This document shows positions 44,714 to 56,663 of a stretch of 64,000 bases of DNA, piece by piece. The DNA is from Maratus speciosus. Its lineage: Eukaryota > Arthropoda > Arachnida > Araneae > Salticidae. The notes beneath the pieces were generated by a model that was given only the letters and a program-made list of their open reading frames with translations, was not told the origin of the DNA and made no database searches. The translations under genes and the position numbers were made by a program. How positions within the stretch are numbered: position 1 is the stretch's first letter; each line of letters opens with the position of its first letter. The DNA lies in the NCBI GenBank assembly GCA_963932465.1, contig OZ010799.1:158902761-158966760 (forward strand), given 5' to 3'.

Positions 44714-45570
44714 TTTTAATGTATTATATAACAATTGTTCTCTGTAGAAAAATACAAATGTTCCTTAATCTGCCAAAATGTAATACAATCAGGAACAAAA
44801 ATTTACAATAACCTCTTCCAAGTTATCCACGATTCCGAAAAGTCTACTTTATCTTTAGGAACCTCAAAAACTGTAATACTTCTAGATTAAAAGAAGCATT
44901 TATTCAAACAATGTTCTTTTTCTGCCACAGAAATTCTGAAAAATTTCCAAATAGTTTTATAGTGTATGAAAAGGTTTTCTCAGACCAAAATATAGGATTT
45001 TAAGATGCTATCCATTCGCAAAAAATAATTTTCATGTTCAAGATCCATGTTTTGCAGACAAACATTATAGAGTAACAGCATTAATATTAACATTAATAAT
45101 AATATATTGTTGCTCTTGCATGTAAAAATTCAGCTAGTGAGCTGAAAATGAATGGATAACATAAAATAATTTTAAATTTAATGTTAATGTTAATGTTTAT
45201 GATGTTAATTAAGCATACTTGTTTGTAAAACATGATTCTTGAACATGAAAATTTTTATTAGCGAATGAATAGCATCTTCCGCTATTTCAGTTTGAGAAAA
45301 CAAATTAATACACTCCAAAAACAACTCGGAAATGTTTCTGAGAATCAGTGTCAAACAAAGAAGCTTTGTTTATTTCTTTACTTTAAATACTTCTTTAACG
45401 CTAAAATATTTTTTTTTTTTTTTTTGTGTGGCGTGTAATGGGAAAAAATGCTTATTTTAAAATCATGGGTAACTCAGTGAGGTTAATTTCGTTCGTAGCT
45501 ACATTATATTTTTGCAGATTAAAAACATTTCTTCTTTTTTATAGTGCATTATCATATCATCATCATCATA
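44714..45570. other. Spacer, no gene seen
   Basis: AT-rich DNA. Two similar stretches in inverted orientation (ATTCGCTAAT/ATTTTCATGTTCAAG words near 45010-45050 and 45235-45275) may be arms of a small fold-back element. Confidence 0.4.
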
Positions 45571-47213
45571 TACCGGGTGTCCCAAAAATGACTGATGGAT
45601 TTTAAAATTCAATAACTTGCAAACGGTGACAGATATTTAAAAAATTCTTGCAGGAGGGTTATATATGATGTCAGGAGTTTTTTTACTGTGATTCTTGATT
45701 TTAGTTCGAATTTCGAACAATAGATGGCGCTGACAGCGATTGACGCTCAGTCGAGGCCTAAACTGACGTCATTCAGCATCGATGCGAAGGAAGGAGATTA
45801 AGGCTATGGAGTGGGTCTCATTCGCCAGCACAATCTTGCTCTCAGGGCCCGATTGTAAACTCACTCGATATGATTTCAATGGAGGGCGTTGTAACCATGG
45901 AAACAACAAATTCTTCGATAGTGGAACACAGCGTTAAGAACTGGGCATGAATTTAAAAAGAAGTATTCGAGCAGGCTATTTTACATTCATGAAGTTTTAT
46001 TTTCCCGGATTAAATTACTTTTTATGATCTGATTTAAAGAATATTTTATGCATCGTATTTTAAAACTAGGTGAAGAGATTTAGTATTATTGTTGTTGTTA
46101 AAAATTTCATAACTTTTATTACATTCAAAAAAATTTTAGATCTTTTAAGGAAGTTCGTCAGTAGGTTTTTATAAATGTTGGATAATAATCGTGAAAATGG
46201 ATAATAGTATATTTTCGTTCAAAATAACTACTTAAAAAAACAAATATTGGAAGTTACCTTATTTAACCCTTTTGAATAGGGGAATTATATCGTTGCAATA
46301 AAATTAAAAAAATAAAATGAATGCTAGTTAAATAAAATTTCGTTTGACAGTTTGATATTAAAATATTGTACTACATGCAGCTTCATCTTGATGTTTGATA
46401 AAATAAAACTAGATTTTTAGTAAATATTTTTTATCTACATCTACTATTTAAATTGTAAAAATGTGTTAAAAGAATTCTTGGAGTTTGAATTTTTACGCTT
46501 TGACAACTCTTTCTACACACAAATGCTAATATGCATATATTTTTTAATAATAACGATATCAATGATATCTAATGTGATAAACTAAGTTCAAAACAAATGT
46601 TTATTGAAATTTTTATCTTGATATAAATTAAGACCGTATTTCTAATAGCACTTTTTGTTGGAATGCAATTGTAATTTTAAAACTTTTTAGTTTATATATA
46701 TTTTTAAAAAATCATGAATCGTAATAATCAGCTCTTGGGAAATGCGGTCGCCACTTGCAACCAAAATTTTTTACTCGAAGACCAAGATTTTTAATTTGGC
46801 GGTTTTTGTAGTGTTAACGAAAGAACAAAGTGTAAACGGCATTTTCCATATCATGCACAGAAAACGACATTCTCTGCTTCTCTAGCCAGCTAGCATGACA
46901 TGTCATGTGATTAGAATGTGGGGAGAGGGTGGGTCGTTCTTACGGGTTGTTTACCAATGTTTTTTGCAAGAGGGTTTGGTTTACAGTTTTTCAGAGAAAT
47001 TTGGTAGAAATGGCCCATGGGGGGGGGGGGAATTGAGAGAGAATTTTAAATATTAGAATAATAAGTTTATTTAATGAAGAATATTCTATAATTATACGTG
47101 TTTAGTGTTTGAATTATCATCCATAGTAAATGGAAAAAAAATTCCACTGAAAATCAGAAGGAGATTTTTTTGGAAGGGGGGGGGGGTATTTATCCTTAGC
47201 GATTTCATTGTAG

Positions 47214-47314
47214 TATTAAATCAATCCTTAGATTGTTGTATTAAATCAATCCTTAGATTGTTGTATTAAATCAATCCTTAGATTGTTGTATTAAATCAAT
47301 CCTTTGATTGTTGT
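47214..47314 (+). repeat. 25-bp minisatellite, four copies, in the palindrome loop
   Basis: The unit ATTAAATCAATCCTTAGATT (plus GTTGT) is repeated four times with one or two substitutions. It sits between the inverted arms and next to a poly(G) run at 47176-47186. Confidence 0.9.
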
Positions 47315-48174
47315 ATCAACCCGTAAGAACGACCCACCCTCTATCCCACATTCTAATCACATGACATGACATGCTAGCTGGCTAGAGCAGCAGAGAATGT
47401 CGTTTTCTGTGCATGATATGGAAAATGCCGTTTACACTTTGTTCTTTCGTCAACACAACAAAAACCGCCAGATTAAAAACCTTGGTCGTTAAGTAAAAAA
47501 TATTGGTTGCAAGTGGCGATCGGATTTGACAAGTACTGATTATTACGATACATGAATTTTTTAAATATGTATATAAACTAAAGAGCTTTAAAATTACAAT
47601 TGCATTCAAACAAATGTGTTATTAGAAATACGTCTTAATTTATATCAAGATCAAAAATTCAAGAAAAATTTGTTTGTGGCCTTCAATAATTTAAGTACTA
47701 CTAAGTTTTAGACACTTGTCAAATTTAATTTGAACTTAGTTTATCAAATTATATATCATTGATATCTTTATTATTATAAATATATTCATATTAGCATTTG
47801 TATGTAGAAAGAGTTTCCAAAGCGTAAAAATTCAAACTCCATGAAATATTTTAACATATTTTTACAATTTAAAACGGATGAGGATAAAAAATATATTTAC
47901 TAGTTTTATTTTATCAAACATCAAGCTGAAGCTGCGTGTAGTACAATATTTTAATATCAAACTGTCAAACAAAATTTTAATTAACTAGCGTTCATTTTAT
48001 TTTTTAATTTTAATGTAACGATATAGTACCCCTATTCAAAAGGTTTAAACAAGGTAACTTCAAATATTTGTTTTTAAGTAAAGTTATTTTGAACAACAAT
48101 ATACTAATAACCATTTTCACGATTATTATCCAACATTCATAAAAACCTACTGACAAACTTCCTTAAGGGGTCTC

Positions 48175-48437
48175 CCACCAGTGGCCGAGAGGTTCTGCTC
48201 TCGAAACTGGTAGATGAGAGGTGCTGGATTCGATCCCAATCGCGCCCGTCGTCCTAATCGTTCGGAGTTTTCGTGGTTTTCTTCGAACCTTGGTTCTCCA
48301 AGGTTCGAAGGTATACGGATTATGTTCCCTTAGAAAGACCTTCACGGAAGGCACTCCCCCCCCCCTATAGGGCCTATATCCCACGTGCTGATAATTGGCC
48401 GACATAAATACAACCAACCAACCAACCAACCAACCAA
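48175..48437 (+). mobile_element. tRNA-derived SINE, full-length, with 14-bp target duplication
   Basis: CCTTAAGGGGTCTC flanks it exactly (48161-48174 and 48438-48451), so the insertion hit the left end of the TTAA element. A box-like GTGGCCGAGAGG and B box-like GGATTCGATCCC lie in the tRNA-like head. The body matches the other two SINE copies. The 3' tail is (CCAA)n. The 88-residue frame on the other strand is a by-product. Confidence 0.92.
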
Positions 48438-48905
48438 CCTTAAGGGGTCTCGGGACTCTTAAAGCTTCAAATTTTCGAAATTTTATTTTTTTTAGATGTT
48501 AAACTACTATCTTTTCTGAACATCTACCCTATATATATAAAATCCTAATGAAACGAATTTATGAAACGAATATATGAAACGCCTGAAATGTATCGATTCT
48601 TTGAATCGACCGATTAAACAACTGATTTTGTCTCACGGCGATTTCTCCTAAAATATGGAATACTTTGCGATGAAATGAACACCAAAAATCCGTGTTGATC
48701 CACAGATCTCAAAATTGGTATTAGAATTTTTAAATTCGAATTAGTTTTCGAAATATTAATTTTTTTCTAATTTTAAATACATTTTTTCTAATGATGGCAA
48801 CTCAAATTTTAATCATAACAGAATTTTTCTTTTCATAATTCAGAAAAAGGTTACTATTTTAAATTAATTTGGCGACAGTTGGGCCTCCTTTAAATCTATG
48901 CTAAG

Positions 48906-49561
48906 CAGGGCTTAATTTCTAACAAAAAAAGTACCGGAGCCCTAATATTCTGCGGTACCGGTACAACAGCTGTACCGTCCCTCCTCCCCCCTGTCACTCT
49001 AACTTGCATATTTATATTTTGTACATTATTTGCAAAATCTAAAGCATTTTTTTTTGTTTTAGCAAAATAAAAATTTTAAATATATCTATCAGCTGTTATT
49101 AGCTGTCAACTATTCCACTTTTTAGTGATAACTCCTTCTGAATAGTAATCTTTGCCAAATTTTAATGTTAATTAATTACAGAATTCTTCGATTAAGTATG
49201 GTAAGGATTATATTTAAGAAATAGTGTTAACACCAGGGCTTAATTTCTAACAAAAAAAAGTACCGGAGCCCTAATATTCTGCGGTACCGGTACAACAGCT
49301 GTACCGTCCCTCCTCCCCCATGTCACTCAAACTTGCATATTTATATTTTGTACATTATTTGCAAAATCTAAAGCATTTTTTTTTGTTTTAGCAAAATAAA
49401 AATTTTAAATATATCTATCAGCTGCTATTAGCTGTCAACTATTCCACTTTTTAGTGATAACTTCTTCTGAATAGTAATCTTTGCCTAATTTTAATGTTAA
49501 TTAATTACAGAATTCTTCGATTAAGTATGGTAAGGATTATATTTAAGAAATAGTGTTAACA
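48906..49561 (+). repeat. 328-bp tandem duplication of the hAT left end
   Basis: CAGGGCTTAATTTCTAAC starts at 48906 and again at 49234. I see about six differences across the two copies. Both units end TAGTGTTAACAC. The element therefore has two left termini in tandem. Confidence 0.92.
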
Positions 49562-50644
49562 CGAAAAAGGGATAGTTCGCAGCAATGCATTTTTAAGAAA
49601 AAAATGAATGAAATTTACAGAAATTAATATTTATATGCTGAAGAATGGAACAATGCTTTACAATTTCCTATAAAAGGTGCATATCTTAAACAATAATCGA
49701 ATAATCGCATAACAATCTATTGTGGTGTGTCCCTGAAAATCAGATTAAATTAAAAATCTGACACCGTTATCGGAAAGAATCGGTGCTTTTATAGAAGAAG
49801 GGGAAACACTGTTCGATTGCTTTCTATCAGAATAACAATACATGGCAATTATATCTACTTACAAATGAAAGTGACTCCGTAAATGTGCAGAGCAGAGCCT
49901 TAGCATGGGTACCGTTCATGATACAAAATAAATAGAAGAATAACTAACGTGATTTTTATACCCGTATGCAATAGAAGACAAAAAACCTCAAACAAAACCT
50001 CAAGCTGATGCTCGTTGGCTAAAACAGAAAATATTCTTTTCAAGTTAGATATGTAAATAAAATAAAATAAAAACCCAGCCAATAATTAATTATCCTAATC
50101 TCACAAAAAAAAAACATCGAACTGAAAGCAAATTCATTATTCAGTCTCCTGAGTGGCGCTGTATCAACACGTCGCCGACATAATTTGAAATAGAAAAACA
50201 CGGTTTCTATTTCTCCCTCATTCTAATCGAAATAGCATTAAAATGATTTGAAATAGAATGTAATACGTAAATTTAAATGAGGAAAAGTTTTTTTTCTATA
50301 CATGAACAAATAAAATTTTAAATGTAATACAGATTGAGCTCGAGTCAGTTCAAACCCCTAAACTGATATAAAAATTTATCGTTCGTTTTATCTCCATCTC
50401 CTACGTGTGCGACACATTACGTCTCTTATAAGTGTTTTGGTAAAAAAGAATGCAAAAGCTTAGAAATGGGAACGAAAGGAAAAAATAATTTAGGCTTCAC
50501 TTTTTCGGAAACGCTATTGCACTGGGCTCCGGAGCCCTGTATTTAGGAGCTGCGGTGAATTCCGACCAATACTTAAATATTTACTAAAAACAGAGAAGTA
50601 CCGGAGCCGGTCTCCGGTGGGCTCCGGCGCAAATTAAGCCCTGA
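48906..50644. mobile_element. hAT-like non-autonomous element inside the Helitron
   Basis: Left end CAGGGCTTAATTT, right end AAATTAAGCCCTG, bracketed by an 8-bp duplication ATGCTAAG (48898-48905 and 50645-50652), the hAT signature. The right terminus is G/C-rich with CCGGAGCC words that recur at the left end (GTACCGGAGCCC). There is one extra A beside the right terminus. No transposase is encoded. Confidence 0.88.
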
Positions 50645-50740
50645 ATGCTAAGAACAATGCTTTTTTTGTATTTCGTTATCATTTTATTAAATACAAAACT
50701 TTCATTTAAAAATGAAACATTTAAATTGATGGCTTTCACT

Positions 50741-50786
<46 letters not shown>

Positions 50787-51039
50787 GAAAAGAAAAATAT
50801 TAGACACAGATGTCATATACGCACCGGGGTACCTAATTGGCGCACAAATGGCATTATTTTGATAGATATGGTAACCCGGCTATTGTTGTTTATTTAATAA
50901 TAAATGCATATTTACTTTTATTTCTTTTTTAAATTTATATAAATTATTTTGTTCTATAGTAATTAATTATTTTTTTGCTATTTCCTTTTGAAAATAATAG
51001 AAAATAATTAAAAAATATGGTACAATGTAGTAGTTATTC

Positions 51040-51320
51040 CGTCACCCAATTTCGCAAATTATATAAATCGCCAAACCACTCGCCAAATTGTACAGATTGA
51101 CAAAATTTTTATTTTAAATAACGAAAGAACAAATAAATTAGTATAACATTAATAAATATAAAAATAAAACGTCGAAATAAAAATCACTTGATGACGTAAA
51201 CACGTGTAACTTGCTAAAAGTCAAGTGAATGTGACATTTACGATCAAGCATTATTGACATTTAGTCTTATAGTTCGCGATAGATTTTTTGTCGACGGGAT
51301 AACTAAGTAGTACCAAAAAT
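51040..51320. mobile_element. Small inverted-end subelement inside the Helitron family
   Basis: CGCCAAA-type ends and TTTTTGTCGACGGGATAACT appear here and, in inverted orientation, at 61019-61292; a related unit sits at 59246-59512. Ends include GTCGACGGGATAACCAAGTA-like sequence. Probably a MITE carried by, or inserted into, the Helitron ancestor. Confidence 0.5.
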
Positions 51321-53511
51321 ACATATGTAACTGGTATTCAAAAACGAGGCTTTCGCCAAATTTTCGTAAAAAAAAAAAAGAAAAAAGAAAATCATGCCAA
51401 ACATGCGGTGCGTATGTGACATCTGGCGAAATATTAAATTATGTAACAAACCATGACATTTAATTTCAACTTCAAATCAATGTTTTAATTTACCACTCGA
51501 ACAATAAAAAATGCTAACTGGCGAGTTGAAAAAAAGATATTGGCGAGATTTGCACCTGGCTTTTTTTCTTTCGGTACAGATGTCATATACGGCCCCATAT
51601 TGGCGCAATTTTTTTCTGACGCTAATGTCATATACGCAACGGGTACTTAACTGGCGCCAAAGTATCGTTATTTTGCTTGACATGGTAAGCCGGATGTTGT
51701 TGTTTATGCTGTTGATGCGTTGATGCGTTTTTGTTGATGCCCCAAATTGGCGTTGGAAAAAAATCGCGCCAATATGGGGGCGTATATGACATTTGTTCCA
51801 AACTTTCATATGAAAGGCGAAGAGATCGGATCGTATTTGTTTATGGCATTTGATGACTTGAACTATTATAATATAGATGAAATGATGGGGATAGAATAAT
51901 ATTTGTCGACTTATCACCTGTGCCTGGATAACATTAAAGTATCAAAATGGCACCTAGAGTATAAAAAGCAAAGTGTTCCGCCCGGAACTGTTGATGATAG
52001 TCACATGATTTAGGCTATTGTTATAGAAATTGTTTTAAAATATCGGTTGACAAAGACTCTGAATGCTTAATTCATTTTATTTTAGCTTCTTTTCATATGT
52101 TTAACTGATCCTCTTTAATCAAAAACGAAAACAACCATTGGATGTCTTAACAGCAACTGATTCTCCGTTAAATTTTTGCAATCAAAGGGAATTGAATGGA
52201 AACCCGTTTACAGCTTTTTCAGTATAATTTAATATTCTCTAATATTTTAAAAACCCATTAGATTTTTAGATTTTCAGATTCTGCGGTGTCTGAACGGGGG
52301 TTGGCGAGCTTAGCTTGCAGGGGGCAGAGCCCTCTAGTTTTAATATAATTATTTCCTTGAAATTCCGATTAGAACGAGAGTTATGGTTATTCGAATTATA
52401 CCCGCGCAATAGCTGAAGCGGCATTTCCGAAGTTTTGAAGTCATTTTTCTCCAGATGACGCTTTTGGGCATAACGCGCAGGATATCTCAAAATCTTATGC
52501 ATATTTTTTTTATGAAATTATAAAAAATTATGTTTCATGTCAGTCTGTATAAACTGAAACTTTTTATTGTTCAAAAAAATATTTTTTTTAGGTGATTATA
52601 CTGTTGAAAATTTCAAAATTTTCTATTAGCTAAATACAACTTTGTATTAAAAATATAAAAATGCTTTAAATACAAATATGTTTAGGTTCAGGGTAATTAT
52701 TGTAATCTAAAGTATAATTAGGCACAAAAAAAAAGCAATTTTAGTGACAAAATTTATTTTGTAATCCTGCGCGTAAGCTGTCATACCAATTTTCGGCTAG
52801 ACAAATATCTGACAATTTGGAGCCCCCTATAAATACTAATTCTGAAACTTGATTAAAAAAAAATACATGAAAGCAAAAAAAAAAATACTTATATCTTTCA
52901 TCCCAATTAAAATTGTGTTTTTAAATCATATGCATTTTAAAATATTAAATGTTGAAAATGATCTTTTTTTTTTCATTTTTTCCAATTTTAAGAGTCCTGA
53001 GACCCCTTAAAAGATCCCCTTAAAATTTATTAGAATGTAACAAATGTTATGAAATTTTTAACAACAACAAAAAATACTAAATCTCTTCACCTAGTTTTAA
53101 AATACGATGCATAAAATATACTTTAAATCAGACCATAAAAAATAATTTAATCCGGGAAAATAAAACTTCATCAATGTAAAATTGCCTGCGAACTCGAATA
53201 CTACTACTTAAATTCATGCCCGGTTCTTAACGCTGTGTTCCACTATCGAAGAATTTGTTGTTTCCATGACAACAACGCGCTCCATTGAAATTATATCGAA
53301 TGAGCTCAGAATCGGGCCCTAAGAGCAAGTTTATACTGGCGAATAGCACCCACTCCACAGCCTTAATCTCCTTCCTTCGCATCAATGTTGATTGACGTCA
53401 GTTTCGGCCTCGACTGAGCGTCAATCGCCGTCAGCGCCATCTATTGTTTGAAATTCGAACTAAAATCAAGAATCACAGTAAAAAAACTCCTGACATCATA
53501 CATAACCTACA

Positions 53512-53544
53512 TCTACATACATACATACATCCACATACATACAT
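53512..53544 (+). repeat. CATA microsatellite in the right outer arm
   Basis: CATACATACAT-type repeats replace the AACCCTCCTG present in the matching left arm, a small arm-specific difference. Confidence 0.8.
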
Positions 53545-56094
53545 CTCCTGCAAGAATTTTTTAAATATCTGTCACCGTTTGCCAGTTATTGAATTTTAAA
53601 ATCAATCAGTCATTTTTGGGACACCCGGTATATTATAAAGCAGTAAGCTCTAAAAGTTCCGCTCGATTGTTTTAAAAAACTACCCGGTGGATTTTTTTCC
53701 AAATTGTATCATTCGATAGGAAATATTCCCGGGATGGTTTATGAGAAAATATACAGAGATAGCTATGATTTTTTATAATAAATTTCGTATTTTACTGCTA
53801 TTTTGAACGAAAAGATTGCCAGTGATTATCTTTTGGCGAAAGGTTTGTTGATTAAAGGATTAAGATGGCTATATCTGTTAAAATAATACAAACACCTCGC
53901 GAATAAAAGAAAAAAAAAATACTGATATTTAATTTAAAAAACAACAACAAAAAAAGTTTTAATAAGACATAATATTATAAAACGAAAATATTTAATTTAA
54001 ACATGGAATAAATATTTGTAATGCTTAAAGTATAAATTATTGTGAAATTTTACAATTGGTACAATATTTGGCAAATTATCGCCTGCGATAGGTTAAAAAA
54101 ATGAATCTGAAAATTTGACTAGACTAATTTTGAATATTTTTTTTTTCTTTTTAGTTCTTTTATTGCTTGCGCCAGGTAATTAAAAACGTGTCTGAAAACA
54201 TAATGAAATAAAAGCTAAGTAAAATTTAGTCCTTTTTTTTTGTCAATTTATTTATATAATTCTCCCATCATATGATTTACAGAAGAAACTAGAAGTATCT
54301 GTAAAAATGGCTGTATTAGTGCTTTTGTAGGTAGCTGTTTCTCAGAAGGTTTATCGCGTGAGTTCTTTTAATACTATTAGTATTTTCACATCTACTAATT
54401 TAAATAATATGTAACACATTTAAATTACTACTACATTTTACGAATTTAAATAATATTTAATAACCTTTACTAATTTAATATCAAAAAGCTTATATTGACA
54501 TTTTGCGTCGGACATAAATAAAAATATCTTTTTACAACAACTTTTCTGTTGCCAGATGCATGACACTATATTTGTTGCTAATAATATTTCGATATTTACA
54601 TCTACAAGTTACATGCTATTTATTAATTACCTTCGTCGCCAAGCAATGCAATTTTAAGCCAAATAAGGCAGAAGTGTGAAATAAGCCGAGAGAAGTTCGC
54701 AATAATGGTGTTTTCTTTTTAAGTTTACCAGAGCATTTTGGGAAACATTTTTATATTCAAGCAGAAATTATATAAAAGCAGTTAAAATTATAATTATGTA
54801 GTCAAGCAATTAAATTTTAGTGTAAATGTCTGCCACTTACACACATATGCTAAAATAATTTACTTTCAGAGATTTAAAATATCTTTTACCATACTATGGA
54901 ATAAATACCGTTACTATGGAAATATGCGTTTTGTTTTCCTCAAGCATGTGATTTTTATATCCTCGAACTCGGATCATTACTTATTGGGTATAATGTAATT
55001 TTTTTTTAACATGCCGAACATTTTGTCAATTTCACTTATAGGAATATTCACTGCTTTAAAAGTTAGGATATAAGAATATTGTTAAGAAGATTTCTACAAT
55101 CATACGTTAGTACTATAAAAAAAAAGCCGATATTTTGCAATAAAAATTGCTTGCTAATTTGTCATTTATTTTTAGCTTTTTCTGCATAACTTTCTTTTGC
55201 TTAAACATTCTTTTTGAAATGTTTTGTTGAACATATTGGACTGATCTTACGGAATCGTGTAACCCGCCAATTAGCGCATTGGACGGCGTATCAAATTACA
55301 AAAGATTAGACAGATTTTGAAATTAGCGATCCCAATTAGAGTTTCCAGTGGTGGCAAATGGAATAATGTGTGTGGGCTTATCATTTCAGCCTAGATAGGA
55401 TTAAATTACCTCGAATTTCGATCATTATAAACGAATGGTCCTGACGCACACCCTAGCAGCTGAACATAGCAACAAATTAAGAGTTATTTTCATAATCTGA
55501 GTTATTTACACAGCAGACGGATATTAATTTACTCTTAAATATAAAGAACATAGAAGGCCTATTTGTTTGTCCGTGTTATTATGCTCTTTAGAAAAGTGCA
55601 AAATAAATCTTCGGTTCAGGTACTCGAAAAAATGCATATTGCTAAACTTTTTGTATAACTAACTTTATTTATAATAAAGCACACATACTACAATATATAT
55701 TAAAACACACATAAACGCATAAATAACGCCTGCATTCAACAGTTAAAGGTATATATAAATATTTTACTGACACACATACAATAAATAACTATATTTATCA
55801 TTGTGAGTTCTTAACGCTGGTACATGTGCAACGATATTGTTGCATCAGTTTTAAGGTTTGAAGTTAACCCTCACAATGACGTCGATTACGGATTATTATA
55901 AAGATTTTATTGGATGCATGAGGTTTGTTTTTCTGCAAGATTAAGTCATCGAGTTTTTTCCTGGGATAACGGTTACAAGATTGCAACTGGTCTACAAAAT
56001 GAAAAGACAATGAAAATGACGTCATTTCAGTTTTATTCAAGCAATTCAGCTTTAAAAATACACATTTTTATAAGTTAAAACTGGTGTGAATGAC

Positions 56095-56208
56095 TAAGAA
56101 CAAACAATCTTCTTGAAACACCATCAAAAATTTGTAAATGCGCTAGGCCTTTCGAAAGATCTGAGTCTTTCTTCGTCAGGCGCAAAAAAGACGTCCTTCT
56201 ACTATGAA
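56095..56208 (-). repeat. Left inverted terminus of the Penelope-like element
   Basis: 114 bp, inverse of 58478-58592. It lies at the 3' side of the minus-strand coding region and carries the hammerhead-like motif in sense orientation. Confidence 0.9.
56140..56183 (-). ncRNA. Hammerhead ribozyme-like motif (sense to the PLE)
   Basis: Minus strand, 5' to 3': GCGC stem I strand, CTGACGA core, a spare A, stem II GAAAG/CTTTC with an 8-nt loop, GAAA core, a short self-complementary AGGCCT helix III, cleavage-site A, then GCGC completing stem I. Penelope-like elements are known to carry minimal hammerheads with very short helix III that may act as dimers. The core match is seen; activity is inferred. 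Confidence 0.65.
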
Positions 56209-56217
56209 GTTATCTAC

Positions 56218-56380
56218 TACTGAATATGTAGGTCGATAGAATTGGCAGTATGAAGAATGGCAGAAATATCAAAAGGATTATCAACTAAAACAAAAGTATC
56301 GTCGACATAACGCATCCAACATTTAAAATTAACCAGATTTAAATTTTTTCTTCAAAATAATGCATATAAATATCACAAAG
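56218..56380 (-). repeat. Extra 163-bp piece of the PLE reverse transcriptase region
   Basis: Same orientation as, and nearly identical to, 57492-57654 (shared AAAAGTATCGTCGACATAAC, GCATCCAACATTTAAAATTA). It covers the codons around the YVDD motif but is isolated from any frame. It suggests template switching or a rearranged second copy. Confidence 0.9.
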
Positions 56381-56429
56381 CAGAGGCAAGACTGAAATGA
56401 GAGATAAGGGAAAGGAAACAAGCTAAAGA

Positions 56430-56490
56430 AACAGCCAATAGGAAGTTAGAAATCAACAGCCAATAGGAAAGTAAAAGAGAACAGCCAATC
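56430..56490 (+). promoter_or_regulatory. Three ACAGCCAAT repeats in the PLE 3' region
   Basis: ACAGCCAATAGGAA occurs twice and ACAGCCAATCAC once in about 60 bp. CCAAT words can act as promoter elements, but here this may just be a short repeat in the untranslated region. Confidence 0.4.
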
Positions 56491-56663
56491 ACAGAAGAGA
56501 ATAATCAAAACAAAAGAAGACAAAGTAGGAGGGGCAAAAAATGGGAGGAGGAAAAATACATATAATCCAATATGGGAACACATGAAATTAAAAATGAATA
56601 AATAAATGAATAATATATATATATATATATATATAACAGACTAATAATAATACAAAAAATAAA

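Larger units (their letters stand above)
48523..52337 (+). mobile_element. Non-autonomous Helitron, plus strand, invaded by a hAT element
   Basis: Begins TCTACCCTATATATATAAAA after an A and ends with a G/C-rich hairpin GGGGGCAGAGCCCTCTAG before a T. That is the Helitron pattern: TC start, 3' hairpin plus CTAG, insertion between A and T, no target duplication. Both termini match the minus-strand element 59812-62201. Without the hAT insertion the length is about 2.07 kb. No Rep/helicase frame is present, so it depends on another copy. Confidence 0.85.
48167..53006. mobile_element. TTAA element with GGGGTCTC ends (Kolobok-like?)
   Basis: TTAA at 48163-48166 and 53007-53010 marks the insertion. 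The uninterrupted left arm of the host has a single TTAA at the matching position (near 46153). Ends GGGGTCTCGGGACTCTTAAA and inverted GGGGTCTCAGGACTCTTAAA match over 20 bp. TTAA duplication with purine-rich ends suggests Kolobok rather than piggyBac, an inference. Without the SINE and Helitron inside, the element is only about 0.75 kb and non-coding. Confidence 0.7.
45573..53628. mobile_element. Large fold-back IS630/Tc1-type element, multiply invaded
   Basis: It is flanked by TA and capped by CCGGGTGTCCCAAAAATGAC at both ends, the same termini as the small element 2329-2776. The left arm (45573-46949) is repeated inverted in two pieces: 47317-48166 and 53007-53628. The gap between the pieces is a TTAA insertion of 4.84 kb. 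The loop (46950-47316) holds two poly(G) runs and a 25-bp minisatellite. No transposase frame is present. Long arms would fold the single strand into a ~1.4-kb hairpin. Confidence 0.85.

Noticed and set aside
48175..48250. tRNA gene
   Set aside because: The head has A- and B-box-like words, but a SINE body, a (CCAA)n tail and a 14-bp target duplication follow, and two other genomic copies share the body. It is a SINE.
51477..51917. 146-codon minus-strand frame
   Set aside because: It lies inside a Helitron, spans internal repeats present in the sister copy where it is not conserved, and has no recognisable domain.
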